A stretch of 64,000 bases of DNA from an uncultured Clostridia bacterium (lineage in GTDB: Bacteria > Bacillota > Clostridia > Lachnospirales > CAG-274): positions 1 to 64,000 of the forward strand of contig CATLIG010000004.1 in assembly GCA_949948985.1 (NCBI GenBank). The letters are read 5' to 3'. Both the position numbers and the translations under genes were made by a program. Positions 52,707 to 60,898 of this stretch are shown piece by piece. Below the pieces are notes generated by a model. The model was not told the DNA's origin, searched no databases, and saw nothing but the letters and a program-made list of their open reading frames with translations. Positions within the stretch are counted from its first letter, which is position 1. Every line of letters starts with the position of its first letter.

Positions 52707-53966
52707 TTAAATTCTTTTGAGTAATTCCTCTTTAATGTCAGATAATTTAATTTCCTCCTGACTGCTTTCTTTCATATTTTTAAGATTAATGCTATCATTT
52801 AAAACCTCGTTTTCGCCGATAACAACCGAGTATTTAGCGTTAATTTTGTTAGCATATTTAAGCTGAGCTTTTACACTTCTTTTAAGAGTATCATATTCGG
52901 CGCAAATACCGGATTTTCTGAGTTCATATCCAATACTCTGCGCTTTTAAAAAACCTTTTTCCCCGATGGAGCCGATATAAATATCAATGTTTTTTCCAAT
53001 AAACTCAATAAGCTTTTGAGACTTTACAAGCATCATAATCCGCTCAAGACCCATAGCAAATCCTACAGCTCCTGTTTGTGGTCCTCCGCACTCGCCAATC
53101 AGATTATCATATCTTCCTCCACCGCATACAGTTCCTTGAGAACCTATTTCATTTGACACAAACTCAAAAACAGTTTTTGTATAATAATCAAGACCTCTTA
53201 CAATTTTAGGATCAACAGTATAAGGAATCCCCATATTGTCAAGATTTGTTTTAAGTGCCTCAAAATGCGCCTTACACTCTTCACCAAGACAATCAAGTAC
53301 AGATGGAGCATTTTCAAGAATATTTCCGCATTTTTCATTTTTGCAGTCAAGTACACGAAGAGGATTTTTCTCAAATCTTTCACGACAATCGCCGCATAAA
53401 TCAGAAATATTGTTTTTAATAAAATCTTTCAACACTTCATTATACCGCTTACGGCACTCATTACCGCCAAGACTGTTTATTTTAAGCTCAATATTTTTTA
53501 CTCCGATTTTATTTAGAGCTTCATATGCTATAGAAATGGCTTCCGCGTCACATGCCGCATCGCAAGAACCAAAAATCTCAACTCCAAACTGATGAAATTG
53601 TCTTTGCCTCCCTGCCTGTGGTCTTTCATATCTAAAAGCCGGAGTTATATAATACATTTTAGTAGGCTGAGGGTCGGCATACATGCTGTTTTCAACAAAA
53701 GCTCTCGCTGCTCCCGCTGTTCCCTCAGGTTTTAATGTAACACTCTCACTTCCTTTTTTTTCAAGAGTATACATTTCCTTTGTGACAATATCCGATGTTT
53801 CCCCAACACCTCTTTGAAAAAGTTCTGTTTGTTCAAAAACCGGAGTTCTTATTTCAGATACGCAGAACCTTTCACAAATCTCTCTTAAAATCCCCTCAAC
53901 TTTCTGCCAAATGAAAATATCCTCTCCATAAATATCTTTTGTACCTCTCGGAGCTTTAAAACTCAT
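52707..53966 (-). CDS. hisS: Histidyl-tRNA synthetase
   Basis: Class II synthetase, 419 residues. PRGTKDIYGED near the start, motif 1 region EIRTPVFEQTELF, LKPEGTAGAARAF, motif 2 FRYERPQAGRQRQFHQFGVE, the HisA motif VRGLDYYTKTVFEF (about 258) and motif 3 GAVGFAMGLERIMML; C-terminal anticodon domain IDIYIGSIGEKGF. GGAGG precedes ATG. Confidence 0.97.
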   Translation of the reverse strand: MSFKAPRGTKDIYGEDIFIWQKVEGILREICERFCVSEIRTPVFEQTELFQRGVGETSDIVTKEMYTLEKKGSESVTLKPEGTAGAARAFVENSMYADPQPTKMYYITPAFRYERPQAGRQRQFHQFGVEIFGSCDAACDAEAISIAYEALNKIGVKNIELKINSLGGNECRKRYNEVLKDFIKNNISDLCGDCRERFEKNPLRVLDCKNEKCGNILENAPSVLDCLGEECKAHFEALKTNLDNMGIPYTVDPKIVRGLDYYTKTVFEFVSNEIGSQGTVCGGGRYDNLIGECGGPQTGAVGFAMGLERIMMLVKSQKLIEFIGKNIDIYIGSIGEKGFLKAQSIGYELRKSGICAEYDTLKRSVKAQLKYANKINAKYSVVIGENEVLNDSINLKNMKESSQEEIKLSDIKEELLKRI

Positions 53967-54122
53967 TTTATATTAATCCTCCTTTTTCTCTCAATCATAT
54001 AATAAACAGTGTTGACATAAATAATCATCTTTTATAGATAACAATAAAAGAATAGACAGATAAAATGAAATCTGATATATCAAATAATTCTTTTATTATA
54101 GTTTTCAACTAGATAATTCTTA

Positions 54123-54299
54123 TTAATGCCGCTTATCATTATCAATAAGTTTAATAATACCTTCTTGCATCACTTGTGTAACGGTCTTGTTTGAGGACTC
54201 GGCATATCTTTTTACTTTTGCATAGTCCTCTGGCTTCATTCTTACGCTTACTACTTTTTCTTTTTTAGTTTCCGCCTTTGGACGACCTGATTTTGACAT
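54123..54299 (-). CDS. Ribbon-helix-helix (CopG-like) DNA-binding protein (58 aa)
   Basis: A short frame with ATG 54299 after GGAGGAATTAGT. It begins MSKSGRPKAETKKEKVVSVR and continues MKPEDYAKVKRYAESSNKTV, then TQVMQEGIIKLID. VVSVRM is the beta strand, and the two following helices with TVTQVMQEGI fit the RHH fold. The basic N-terminal arm (GRPK) suits DNA minor-groove contact. No toxin or partner gene is adjacent; it stands alone behind hisS. It may autoregulate or be an orphan antitoxin-like regulator. Confidence 0.8.
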   Translation of the reverse strand: MSKSGRPKAETKKEKVVSVRMKPEDYAKVKRYAESSNKTVTQVMQEGIIKLIDNDKRH

Positions 54300-54388
54300 A
54301 CTAATTCCTCCTTAAGAACTATTATATTTTTGTATGACAAAAAAGTCAATAGAAAATAACAGATGTTTACACTTAAAAAATATATATA

Positions 54389-54437
54389 AGACCTGTTCTA
54401 AACCACCTCAGTATCGCTTGACAGACCTTTTTCTGTA
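54389..54437. repeat. Family B half element
   Basis: AAGACCTGTTCTAAACCACCTCAGTATCGCTTGACAGACCTTTTTC, left half only. The rest of 54300-54638 is AT-rich spacer before the antiporter gene. Confidence 0.5.
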
Positions 54438-54638
54438 TGTCTATTAAAAAACGCCAATACGATTCTGTAAATAAGTATGGTATTTTTATTTTTATCGTAT
54501 TAATTTAAAAAATTTCTATAAAATATATATAAATATATTTTTAAATAACTTTTAAAACAATATAACAAATCATATAAATATATCACGCAAAAATATAAAC
54601 AAATAAATTCTTACAAATAAAATTGGAGGAATAAATTT

Positions 54639-55676
54639 ATGAACTTTTTTGCAAATATTCAAAATATATACTTTTTAGGACTTTCATATATAATCTTAGC
54701 TGTAATAGTTGTAGTTACCTCTATTTACCTTTCAAAATATGTAGATGCCCTTGATAAAAAGACAAAACTTTCAGGTGCTTTTATAGGAGGTGTAATACTA
54801 GCCGCTATAACATCTCTTCCTGAACTTTTTACAAGCTTAACAGCCATATGTGTATTAAATCAGCCAGAACTTGTTCAGGGTAATGTATATGGAAGTAATA
54901 TATTTAATCTAACAATAATAGCCATATGCGTATTACTGGCTGTAAAAACATTTCGTAACTCAAAAATTTCAAAATCACATATAAATACGTTAATATTTAC
55001 TATAATAATGTTTATATGTTGTCTTATTGGAATATATATTTCAGATAAATATTCTTTTTCAATCGTAGTTTCAAGATTGAGTATAATTTCAATTATAATT
55101 ATAATTTTATATATCATAAATATTGTGCTTGTAAAAAATGATAACTTATCAGCAGGAAATGAAAATGACAATATTACACTTACAGTAAAGCAAATTATTA
55201 TACGTTTTATATTATTGGCGATACTTTTGGTAACTGTAAGTATACTTTTAACCCAAGTAACAGATATTTTATCATCAAGACTGGAATTGGGCAAAACTGT
55301 TTCAGGAGCTATATTTTTAGGAATTGCTACGTCCCTGCCCGAGTTTACGGCATCAATAAACCTTGTACGTCTTAAAAATTTCAATACTTCTGTAGGAAAT
55401 ATAACAGGAAGCAATCTCTTTAATTTTATAATACTTTGTTTCGGTGACTTTCTTTATAATAAGGGAAGTATTTATAGTGTACAACAAAAAGAACTTGCTG
55501 ATTTTACAGCAATAACAAATATAAACATAGGCTCAATAGTACTAATTATATTTTCGATAATATCGACAATACTTTCAATATTTATACTAAAATTTAAAAA
55601 AAGTATGTTTATTTCAATAACTCTCTCTTTTGCTCTAATATCGTCATATATTTTAAGCATAATATTTTCAATGTAA
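54639..55676 (+). CDS. Sodium/calcium exchanger family protein (CaCA, YrbG-like)
   Basis: 345 residues, about ten membrane helices in two inverted halves. Each half carries an alpha repeat: GVILAAITSLPELFTSLTAI...GNVYGSNIFNLTI (about 50-95) and IFLGIATSLPEFTASINLV...GNITGSNLFNFII (about 225-270), with the key Glu and Asn/Ser cation ligands present. It exchanges Na+ or H+ for Ca2+. TTGGAGG precedes ATG; single gene ending in a hairpin. Confidence 0.93.
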   Translation: MNFFANIQNIYFLGLSYIILAVIVVVTSIYLSKYVDALDKKTKLSGAFIGGVILAAITSLPELFTSLTAICVLNQPELVQGNVYGSNIFNLTIIAICVLLAVKTFRNSKISKSHINTLIFTIIMFICCLIGIYISDKYSFSIVVSRLSIISIIIIILYIINIVLVKNDNLSAGNENDNITLTVKQIIIRFILLAILLVTVSILLTQVTDILSSRLELGKTVSGAIFLGIATSLPEFTASINLVRLKNFNTSVGNITGSNLFNFIILCFGDFLYNKGSIYSVQQKELADFTAITNINIGSIVLIIFSIISTILSIFILKFKKSMFISITLSFALISSYILSIIFSM

Positions 55677-55746
55677 AATTCTAAAACTTTTATTCATCTA
55701 TAGGAAAACAATAAACATGATATTTTAACAAAATCGGATATACAAA

Positions 55747-55781
55747 ACAGGCAGAGATTAAAAATATTAATCTCTGCCTGT
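55747..55781. terminator. Terminator between the antiporter gene and mntP
   Basis: Perfect 14-bp stem ACAGGCAGAGATTA/TAATCTCTGCCTGT with 7-base loop; convergent genes on both sides. Confidence 0.75.
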
Positions 55782-55890
55782 TCTGTTATATTTATTTTTA
55801 CTTTATTACACTTTCAAATCAAAATATAAACCTGTTTAATAAAATAATCCTTTAATACATTAAAACAACTCCATAAAAATAAATATAACT

Positions 55891-56475
55891 TTATGCTTCC
55901 AATAAATGCTCAGCAAGAATTTTAATTCCAATGGCGATAAGAATAATACCTCCAACTCTTTCAGCGTTTTTCTGAATAATATCTCCTATTTTTCTTCCCA
56001 AATAAACACCTGTATAAGAAATAACAAATGCCACAATCCCAATAACCGATGATGCTCCCCATATATTAAGACCACTTTCCGCATTATCCAAAAAAGCAAA
56101 ACTTACACCTACCGCCAAAGCGTCAATACTTGTCGCGACAGCAAGAATAATCATATTATAAAATGAGAGTATATTTTTTTCACTCACAACATTTTCATTT
56201 TCATTTTTAAACGATTCTAAAAACATTTTTCCACCAATAATAAATAAAAGAATAAACGCAATCCAATGGTCAAAATTTTCTATATATTCTTTAAAATTTT
56301 TTGCGCAAAACCAGCCAATAACAGGCATAATAAATTGAAAAATACCAAAAAACAAACCAAACTTTAAAGCGTGCTGAAATTTTATATTTTTAATAATTAT
56401 ACCATTAGAGATAGAAACCGCAAACGCGTCCATTGCAAGACCTACAGCAATAAGAAATACCTCAGCTAAATTCAT
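55891..56475 (-). CDS. mntP: Putative manganese efflux pump MntP
   Basis: 194 residues, six membrane helices, two repeats each with an Asp motif: VGLAMDAFAVSISNGI and AVATSIDALAVGVSFAF. It exports Mn2+. ATG 56475 was chosen, since GGAGG lies 9 bases before; the ATG five codons upstream precedes that site. In many bacteria mntP is controlled by a yybP-ykoY riboswitch, but none is visible in the short upstream gap. Confidence 0.94.
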   Translation of the reverse strand: MNLAEVFLIAVGLAMDAFAVSISNGIIIKNIKFQHALKFGLFFGIFQFIMPVIGWFCAKNFKEYIENFDHWIAFILLFIIGGKMFLESFKNENENVVSEKNILSFYNMIILAVATSIDALAVGVSFAFLDNAESGLNIWGASSVIGIVAFVISYTGVYLGRKIGDIIQKNAERVGGIILIAIGIKILAEHLLEA

Positions 56476-56565
56476 TTTATTTTCCTCCATATAATATACA
56501 AAAATTTTACAGTAATTACGGAATGCTATAAAATTTATTTTTTTATAATAATTTGTAAAAACCTC

Positions 56566-56594
56566 TTGAAAAACTATAAAATATATGATATACT
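56566..56594 (+). promoter_or_regulatory. Promoter of tRNA-Thr
   Basis: TTGAAA, 17-base spacer, TATACT, with start predicted within a few bases of the mature tRNA 5' end. Confidence 0.8.
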
Positions 56595-56605
56595 AATTTT
56601 ATTAA

Positions 56606-56678
56606 GCCAGAATAACTCATCCGGTAGAGTACTTCACTCGTAATGAAGAAGCGGAGGGTTCGAGTCCCTTTTCTGGCT
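56606..56678 (+). tRNA. tRNA-Thr (anticodon CGT)
   Basis: Acceptor GCCAGAA/TTCTGGC, D arm ACTC...GAGT, anticodon stem CTTCA/TGAAG with loop CTCGTAA (anticodon CGT, reads ACG), T arm GAGGG-TTCGAGT-CCCTT, discriminator T. CCA not encoded. A T-run starts right after the gene and could act as terminator with the acceptor/T arms. Confidence 0.96.
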
Positions 56679-56767
56679 TTTTTTGTATATATTTAAATTT
56701 ATAGCAATTCCCAACAATATAATAATTAGTAAATTATATTATTATTAATAATATTTATTCTTTGTAT

Positions 56768-56856
56768 TATATCAATTCACAAAACTTTTAGTTGGAAACA
56801 ATAAAAGAATTTTTTAATATATTAGATTCATTGAAATTTAATTGTTCATTCTTTCA
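56768..56856. repeat. Family D AT-rich repeat
   Basis: TATATCAATTCACAAAACTTTTAG ... AACAATAAAAGAATTTTTTAATATATTAGATTCATTG ... TTGTTCATTCTTTCATTA. It runs directly into the next repeat. Confidence 0.6.
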
Positions 56857-56857
56857 T

Positions 56858-57020
56858 TAGGCTTGTTCAATAACCTCTGCAACACTGATTGACAAATCTT
56901 TTTTAGCCATATTCGCCTAATTTTTTTGAAAGACCTTTCAAATATTTCTCCAAAAATCAAAATTAATCTAACAAAAAAATCTCTTGTCAATCATTACTGC
57001 TTAGATTATTGAACAGTTCC
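56858..57020. repeat. Family B palindromic repeat
   Basis: Ends AGGCTTGTTCAATAACCTCTG and CTTAGATTATTGAACAGTTCC; the halves pair through AATTTTTTTGAAAGACC and CTTGTCAATCATTAC. A well-preserved copy. Confidence 0.75.
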
Positions 57021-57036
57021 ATTGTTTCATTATAAG

Positions 57037-57309
57037 TTATTGAAACTTCTCCCAGTATTTTTTTTCATTTTTTTGTTCAACTGCATTATAATATTCATCA
57101 ACAATATCAAATATTTGACTTTCATCTTTAATAAGATAATATTTTTTACCGGAAATTTCTTTTATATTTTTCTTTTTTATTTCAGAATTTTCAAGCCAAT
57201 TCATAAAATCTTTTTCCCAATCTGACGCTTTTTTTTCACCAAGTTCCTCATAGCTTAAAATTTCTTCTTTTATCTCATAAATGAAATCCTCAATAATCAT
57301 CTTTATCAT
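57037..57309 (-). CDS. Small hypothetical protein (90 aa) downstream of ruvB
   Basis: Not recognised. It encodes 90 acidic, helical residues (MIKMIIEDFIYEIKEEILSY..., KASDWEKDFMNWLENSEI, ISGKKYYLIKDESQIFDIVDEYYNAVEQ). AAAGGAG lies 7 bases before ATG 57309, which is 12 bases after the ruvB stop, so it is likely translated from the ruvB message. Confidence 0.7.
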   Translation of the reverse strand: MIKMIIEDFIYEIKEEILSYEELGEKKASDWEKDFMNWLENSEIKKKNIKEISGKKYYLIKDESQIFDIVDEYYNAVEQKNEKKYWEKFQ

Positions 57310-57321
57310 AAAAAAACTCCT

Positions 57322-58344
57322 TTAAAATAATTTCATATTTTCAGCTTCAATATTTGGTTTAAGACCAAAATGTCTGTATCCAAGTTCAGTAACAGTACGC
57401 CCTCTCGGTGTTCTTTGGATATATCCCAGCTGTATAAGATATGGCTCATATACATCCTCAATAGTATCCGGTTCTTCTCCTATAGAAACAGCAAGAGTAT
57501 CCAATCCTACAGGTCCTCCTCCAAATTTTTCTATCATAGTCATAATCATTTTTCTATCCACCACATCAAGCCCAACTTTGTCAACATCTAATATATTGAG
57601 AGTTTCTTTCGCAACCATTTCCGTAATTATTCCTTCGTATTTAACTTCTGCGAAATCCCTTACTCTCTTTAATAATCTGTTAGCGATTCTAGGAGTTCCT
57701 CTTGAGCGTCTGGCTATTTCCTCAGCTCCCTTTTTATCAGTTTTTATTCCAAGAACGTCAGAAGAACGCAAAACAATAACCGTAAGCTCTTCCTCATTGT
57801 ACAATTCAAGTCTGTTTATAACTCCAAATCTATCTCTTAAAGGAGCTGTCAAAAGACCTATTCTTGTAGTCGCTCCAATAAGAGTAAATTTAGGCAAATC
57901 AATTCTTATACTTTTTGCCGCTGGTCCTTTTCCGATAACAATATCAAGAACAAAATCCTCCATAGCCGGATATAAAACTTCCTCAATAAGCCTGTTAAGC
58001 CTGTGAATTTCATCAATAAATAAAACATCGCCTTCATTAAGATTATTTAATATTGCCGCCATATCTCCCGGATGCTCAATAGCGGGTCCAGATGTAGTTT
58101 TTATTCCCACTCCCATTTCATTAGCGATAATATTTGAAAGTGTAGTTTTTCCAAGCCCCGGAGGTCCATACAGCAAAACATGGTCAAGAGTCTCATTTCT
58201 TTTTTTTGCCGCCTCAATATATATTTTCATATTGCTTTTTACTTTTTCCTGACCTATATATGTTTCAAGAGATTGAGGGCGTAACTTAGGTTCAATCTCA
58301 ACATCTTCATTTTTTAAACTTGTTTCAATAATTCGTCTGCTTAT
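57322..58344 (-). CDS. ruvB: Holliday junction branch migration ATPase RuvB
   Basis: AAA+ motor of RuvABC. The full-length 340-residue product reads [18 protein letters not shown] then [15 protein letters not shown] before the Walker A GPPGLGKT (about 60), Walker [11 protein letters not shown], sensor [18 protein letters not shown] and C-terminal winged helix ([26 protein letters not shown]). The only possible full-length start is an ATA codon at 58344, 6 bases after GAGGTGA. The first standard start, ATG 58230, would delete 38 conserved residues. ruvA lies upstream across a repeat-filled gap. Confidence 0.93.
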   Translation of the reverse strand: MSRRIIETSLKNEDVEIEPKLRPQSLETYIGQEKVKSNMKIYIEAAKKRNETLDHVLLYGPPGLGKTTLSNIIANEMGVGIKTTSGPAIEHPGDMAAILNNLNEGDVLFIDEIHRLNRLIEEVLYPAMEDFVLDIVIGKGPAAKSIRIDLPKFTLIGATTRIGLLTAPLRDRFGVINRLELYNEEELTVIVLRSSDVLGIKTDKKGAEEIARRSRGTPRIANRLLKRVRDFAEVKYEGIITEMVAKETLNILDVDKVGLDVVDRKMIMTMIEKFGGGPVGLDTLAVSIGEEPDTIEDVYEPYLIQLGYIQRTPRGRTVTELGYRHFGLKPNIEAENMKLF

Positions 58345-58390
58345 TTTAATTCACCTCTATAATAAATAATAAATATAACTGCGTTAAATC

Positions 58391-58493
58391 TATAATAATT
58401 CACAAAATTTTTAGTACGAAACAATAAAAAAATTCATTAATATATCAGTTCTTATTAAAGCTTTTCTGTTCATTATTTTATTCTCTCGTTATA
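58391..58493. repeat. Family D AT-rich repeat between ruvA and ruvB
   Basis: TATAATAATTCACAAAATTTTTAG...ACAATAAAAAAATTCATTAATATATCAG...TGTTCATTATTTTATTCTCTCGTTATA. Confidence 0.6.
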
Positions 58494-58509
58494 ATTTTCT
58501 TAATAAGTA

Positions 58510-58554
58510 AAAGATGTGCTTAGATGGCATTTTCTACGTTTCCGGGGAGGTCTA
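58510..58554. repeat. Family C right-end fragment
   Basis: AAAGATGTGCTTAGATGGCATTTTCTACGTTTCC then GGGGAGGTCTA matches the right 45 bases of the full copies at 507 and 4027. The left part is missing, possibly lost when the neighbouring family D copy arrived. Confidence 0.75.
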
Positions 58555-58612
58555 TTATTTAGCCGCAAAAAAGTTAAACTATTCCCAACAGCAAATAACA
58601 AACAAAACTGTT

Positions 58613-59230
58613 TTATTTTGAAGATAATTTTTTAAGCGCCGACTTTATAATCTCAGCAGAAGTAAGATTTTCACCTTCACTTTCCATAACAGCTTTTACC
58701 GTCTGACTTTTTTCAAACCCAAGTGCAAGGAGTCCATTAATAGCGTCTTGTTTTTCAGAATCCATATTATTAATTGATGATGCTGTTATGCTACTATCAA
58801 TACTTGACTTATTAGTATATCCAAAAGAGTCAACCTTATCTTTAAGTTCAAGAACAATTCTTTGCGCCGTTTTTTTACCTATTCCCTGCCCTTTTGAAAA
58901 AGCGTTAATATCCTCTGTTATAACTGCTAAAACAATATCATTTGGCGTCATAACAGAAAGGATAGACAATGCTCCTTTAGGTCCTATACCTGAAACAGAA
59001 ATAATTTTATTAAAAATTTCAAGCTCGTCCATAGATAAAAAGCCGAATAAACTTATTCCATCTTCTTTAACATTCATATATGTATAAATTTTAATAATCT
59101 TTTCCGAATCAATAGAAAGCCTACTTCTTGTATTTTGTGAAACCTGAATATTATAGCCTATTCCATTATTTTCCACAATAATATAACTTTCATTTATATA
59201 AGAAATTATACCCTTAATATAGCTTATCAA
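58613..59230 (-). CDS. ruvA: Holliday junction branch migration subunit RuvA
   Basis: DNA-binding tetramer that holds the junction for RuvB. 205 residues: OB domain (MISYIKGIISYINESYIIVENNGIGYNI), the two helix-hairpin-helix motifs ISVSGIGPKGALSIL and FSKGQGIGKKTAQRIVLELKDKV (about 75-130), a flexible linker and the C-terminal RuvB-contacting domain (INGLLALGFEKSQTVKAV). Start is TTG 59230, after AAAGGAGAA. ruvB is 268 bases downstream instead of adjacent. Confidence 0.97.
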   Translation of the reverse strand: MISYIKGIISYINESYIIVENNGIGYNIQVSQNTRSRLSIDSEKIIKIYTYMNVKEDGISLFGFLSMDELEIFNKIISVSGIGPKGALSILSVMTPNDIVLAVITEDINAFSKGQGIGKKTAQRIVLELKDKVDSFGYTNKSSIDSSITASSINNMDSEKQDAINGLLALGFEKSQTVKAVMESEGENLTSAEIIKSALKKLSSK

Positions 59231-59454
59231 TCTATAGTTCTCCTTTACAAAATTAAATTATTCTTTGATAATTATACTACAAACGCAGATAAATTAAAAG
59301 TTATAAATAATTTTTTTACATATAATTTATAATAACAAATAAAACCGATTTACCTATAGCGAAACAATAAAATAGTGGAAAGTAATATTTGATAAATATT
59401 ACTTCGTACTAAAAATTCTGAAAATCACTGTAAACAATTAAAAATAATTACAAA

Positions 59455-59484
59455 ACCCCCTCAGACAAACTTTTCTGAGGGGGG
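59455..59484 (-). terminator. Terminator of rseC
   Basis: CCCCCTCAG/CTGAGGGGG perfect 9-bp stem, 10-base loop, followed by TTTTG on the minus strand. Confidence 0.85.
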
Positions 59485-59502
59485 ACATTGTAAAAAATAT
59501 TT

Positions 59503-59925
59503 TTATTGTTCGGCTTTTTTAATTGCTTTAGGAACAAAATTCTTACTTTTCCAGTAGCTTTCTTTACTCTTTATCCACATATAAGTAATAATTACACATA
59601 AAATTCCAAAAATAAATCCAACAAGCTCATTATATCCGATATTAATTAATTTTGTAACAAATATGCCTATAACAGTTCCTATAATCAAAGATAAGAACGG
59701 CAGACCGTACATAATCAATACGGCAGTAATAAAATTTGCTTCCTCAAGCACAATTTCAACAGTATCACCAACAGTAGCGTCACATTGATTATAAGCCTTT
59801 ATAATCATTTCTTCTGACCGCATACCCACACTGCAAGCCCTGCACTTTGCGCAGGCCTCTTTCCTTTGAAGTTTAACAACAACTTTGTTATTATCAATAT
59901 CTATAACACAACCTGTTTCAGCCAT
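59503..59925 (-). CDS. RseC/SoxR-reducing-system-type membrane protein
   Basis: 140 residues of the RseC_MucC family: MAETGCVIDIDNNKVVVKLQRKEACAKCRACSVG (Cys motif CxxCxxC), VGDTVEIVLEEANFITAVLIMYGLPFLSLIIGTVIG and a second membrane helix, then a basic tail. Members accompany Rnf/Rsx systems and may keep their iron-sulfur parts or SoxR reduced. Here it is 20 kb from rnfCDGEAB. It lies just downstream of the RNA candidate at 59958-60141 and may share its promoter. Confidence 0.9.
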   Translation of the reverse strand: MAETGCVIDIDNNKVVVKLQRKEACAKCRACSVGMRSEEMIIKAYNQCDATVGDTVEIVLEEANFITAVLIMYGLPFLSLIIGTVIGIFVTKLINIGYNELVGFIFGILCVIITYMWIKSKESYWKSKNFVPKAIKKAEQ

Positions 59926-59957
59926 AATATACTCCTTTTCACAAAAGTTACAAAATT

Positions 59958-60141
59958 AAAAGGACTCTGCCGAGCCGGCTATCAATAAGGCTTAAAACCT
60001 TAAAACAAGGTGGTTGTAGCACTTTACGCTTCCTTGTTTTGCATACAATGTGCAACCTACAAATCCACATAAAGAAAACTATTATCCCGTAGAAATCGTG
60101 TTGGTTATAAACAATCAAAGATTCGTACTCGGAAGAGTTAC
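59958..60141 (-). ncRNA. Candidate structured non-coding RNA (about 180 nt) with H-type pseudoknot
   Basis: Minus-strand RNA expected to begin near 60140 from a near-consensus promoter. Its ends pair: ACTCTTCCGAG (60138-60128) with CTCGGCAGAGT (59974-59964), one mismatch. Inside, GCAC, TGTA and GTGG (60050-60068) pair with CCAC, TACA and GTGC (60010-60022) in one helix. Loop bases AAAACAAG (60040-60033) pair with CTTGTTTT (60009-60002) just 3' of it, making a pseudoknot. A small AAGG/CCTT hairpin follows (59987-60001). G+C is clearly higher than the surroundings. The 68-codon frame across it has no ribosome site. Size and style fit 6S RNA or the clostridial raiA-motif RNA; I cannot decide. 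Confidence 0.65.
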
Positions 60142-60145
60142 TATT

Positions 60146-60174
60146 ATTATACATAATAATTAAAAAAAAAGCAA
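60146..60174 (-). promoter_or_regulatory. Promoter of the structured RNA
   Basis: TTGCTT, 17-base spacer, TATAAT on the minus strand, 5-7 bases before the first base of the closing helix. Confidence 0.75.
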
Positions 60175-60207
60175 TAGGTAAAATTTAATAAATATAATTT
60201 ACAAAAT

Positions 60208-60483
60208 TCAACACGCAGAATATCTTTCAAATTCCTCAAAATCTTGTCTTTTCACAATATTTCTTTTATTTTCAATAATATATTTTTTTACTGGGAGAAA
60301 ATCCTCAATAATACAAACAGCGCAGTAACAGCCAAATGTAATTAAAATAAAAGGCATGGTACATACAATCATAATATTAAAATCTGTCTGTAATATCCAG
60401 CAAATAATAAAATTAATAAAAAATATTATAATACCAAAAAAACTTATTTTCTTCAATAATAAAAATAAAGAATAAACTTTCAT
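60208..60483 (-). CDS. Small membrane protein (91 aa), hypothetical
   Basis: Two membrane helices (ISFFGIIIFFINFIICWIL and MIVCTMPFILITFGCYCAVCII) followed by a basic/acidic cytosolic tail ending ERYSAC. Not recognised. GGGGGAGG lies just before ATG. It directs towards the RNA candidate on the same strand, 67 bases ahead. Confidence 0.65.
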   Translation of the reverse strand: MKVYSLFLLLKKISFFGIIIFFINFIICWILQTDFNIMIVCTMPFILITFGCYCAVCIIEDFLPVKKYIIENKRNIVKRQDFEEFERYSAC

Positions 60484-60898
60484 AAACCTCCCCCTTTATC
60501 GAATTTTAGTTTGTTAATACAAATTATAACATTAAATTAATTGTAATACAAGTTATTTTTTTGTTTTTTCGAATTATTTTTCGTTTTTTTATCAAAAAAT
60601 ATGTATATATACTATATTATAAATATATTTTAAACATATTTACGATAATAACTTTCTTTGCGAAAAAAAATTCTTTAATAAACTTATTCTAAACCAACCG
60701 TAGAAGCTATTGGCAAGAGATTTTTTCCAAATAAAACTTAATTTTTACAGTAATACTTGAAAAGTCTTTTAAAAAAATCAGGCGTTGATTGACTATAATA
60801 ATTTACCTTAAAATTTTATGGATAAATCCAATAAAATATGCTATACTTATTAAAACAAATGAATTTTTTATAAATTATATTTAGGAGTGAATATTAAA
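60484..60898. other. Non-coding gap with family B and family A remnants
   Basis: AT-rich spacer, then a degenerate family B copy (about 60683-60783: TTCTAAACCAACCGTAG; TTTTTACAGTAATACTTGAAAAG; AAATCAGGC) joined directly to a 14-base family A tip, GTTGATTGACTATA (60784-60797), a truncated insertion scar. The FAH-gene promoter lies within about 60800-60880. Confidence 0.5.

Noticed and set aside
56491-56600. yybP-ykoY Mn riboswitch before mntP
   Set aside because: The gap is short, AT-rich and shared with the divergent tRNA-Thr promoter; the conserved riboswitch core is absent.
59948-60154. 68-codon minus-strand frame
   Set aside because: Coincides with the structured RNA, begins before its predicted transcription start and has no ribosome site.
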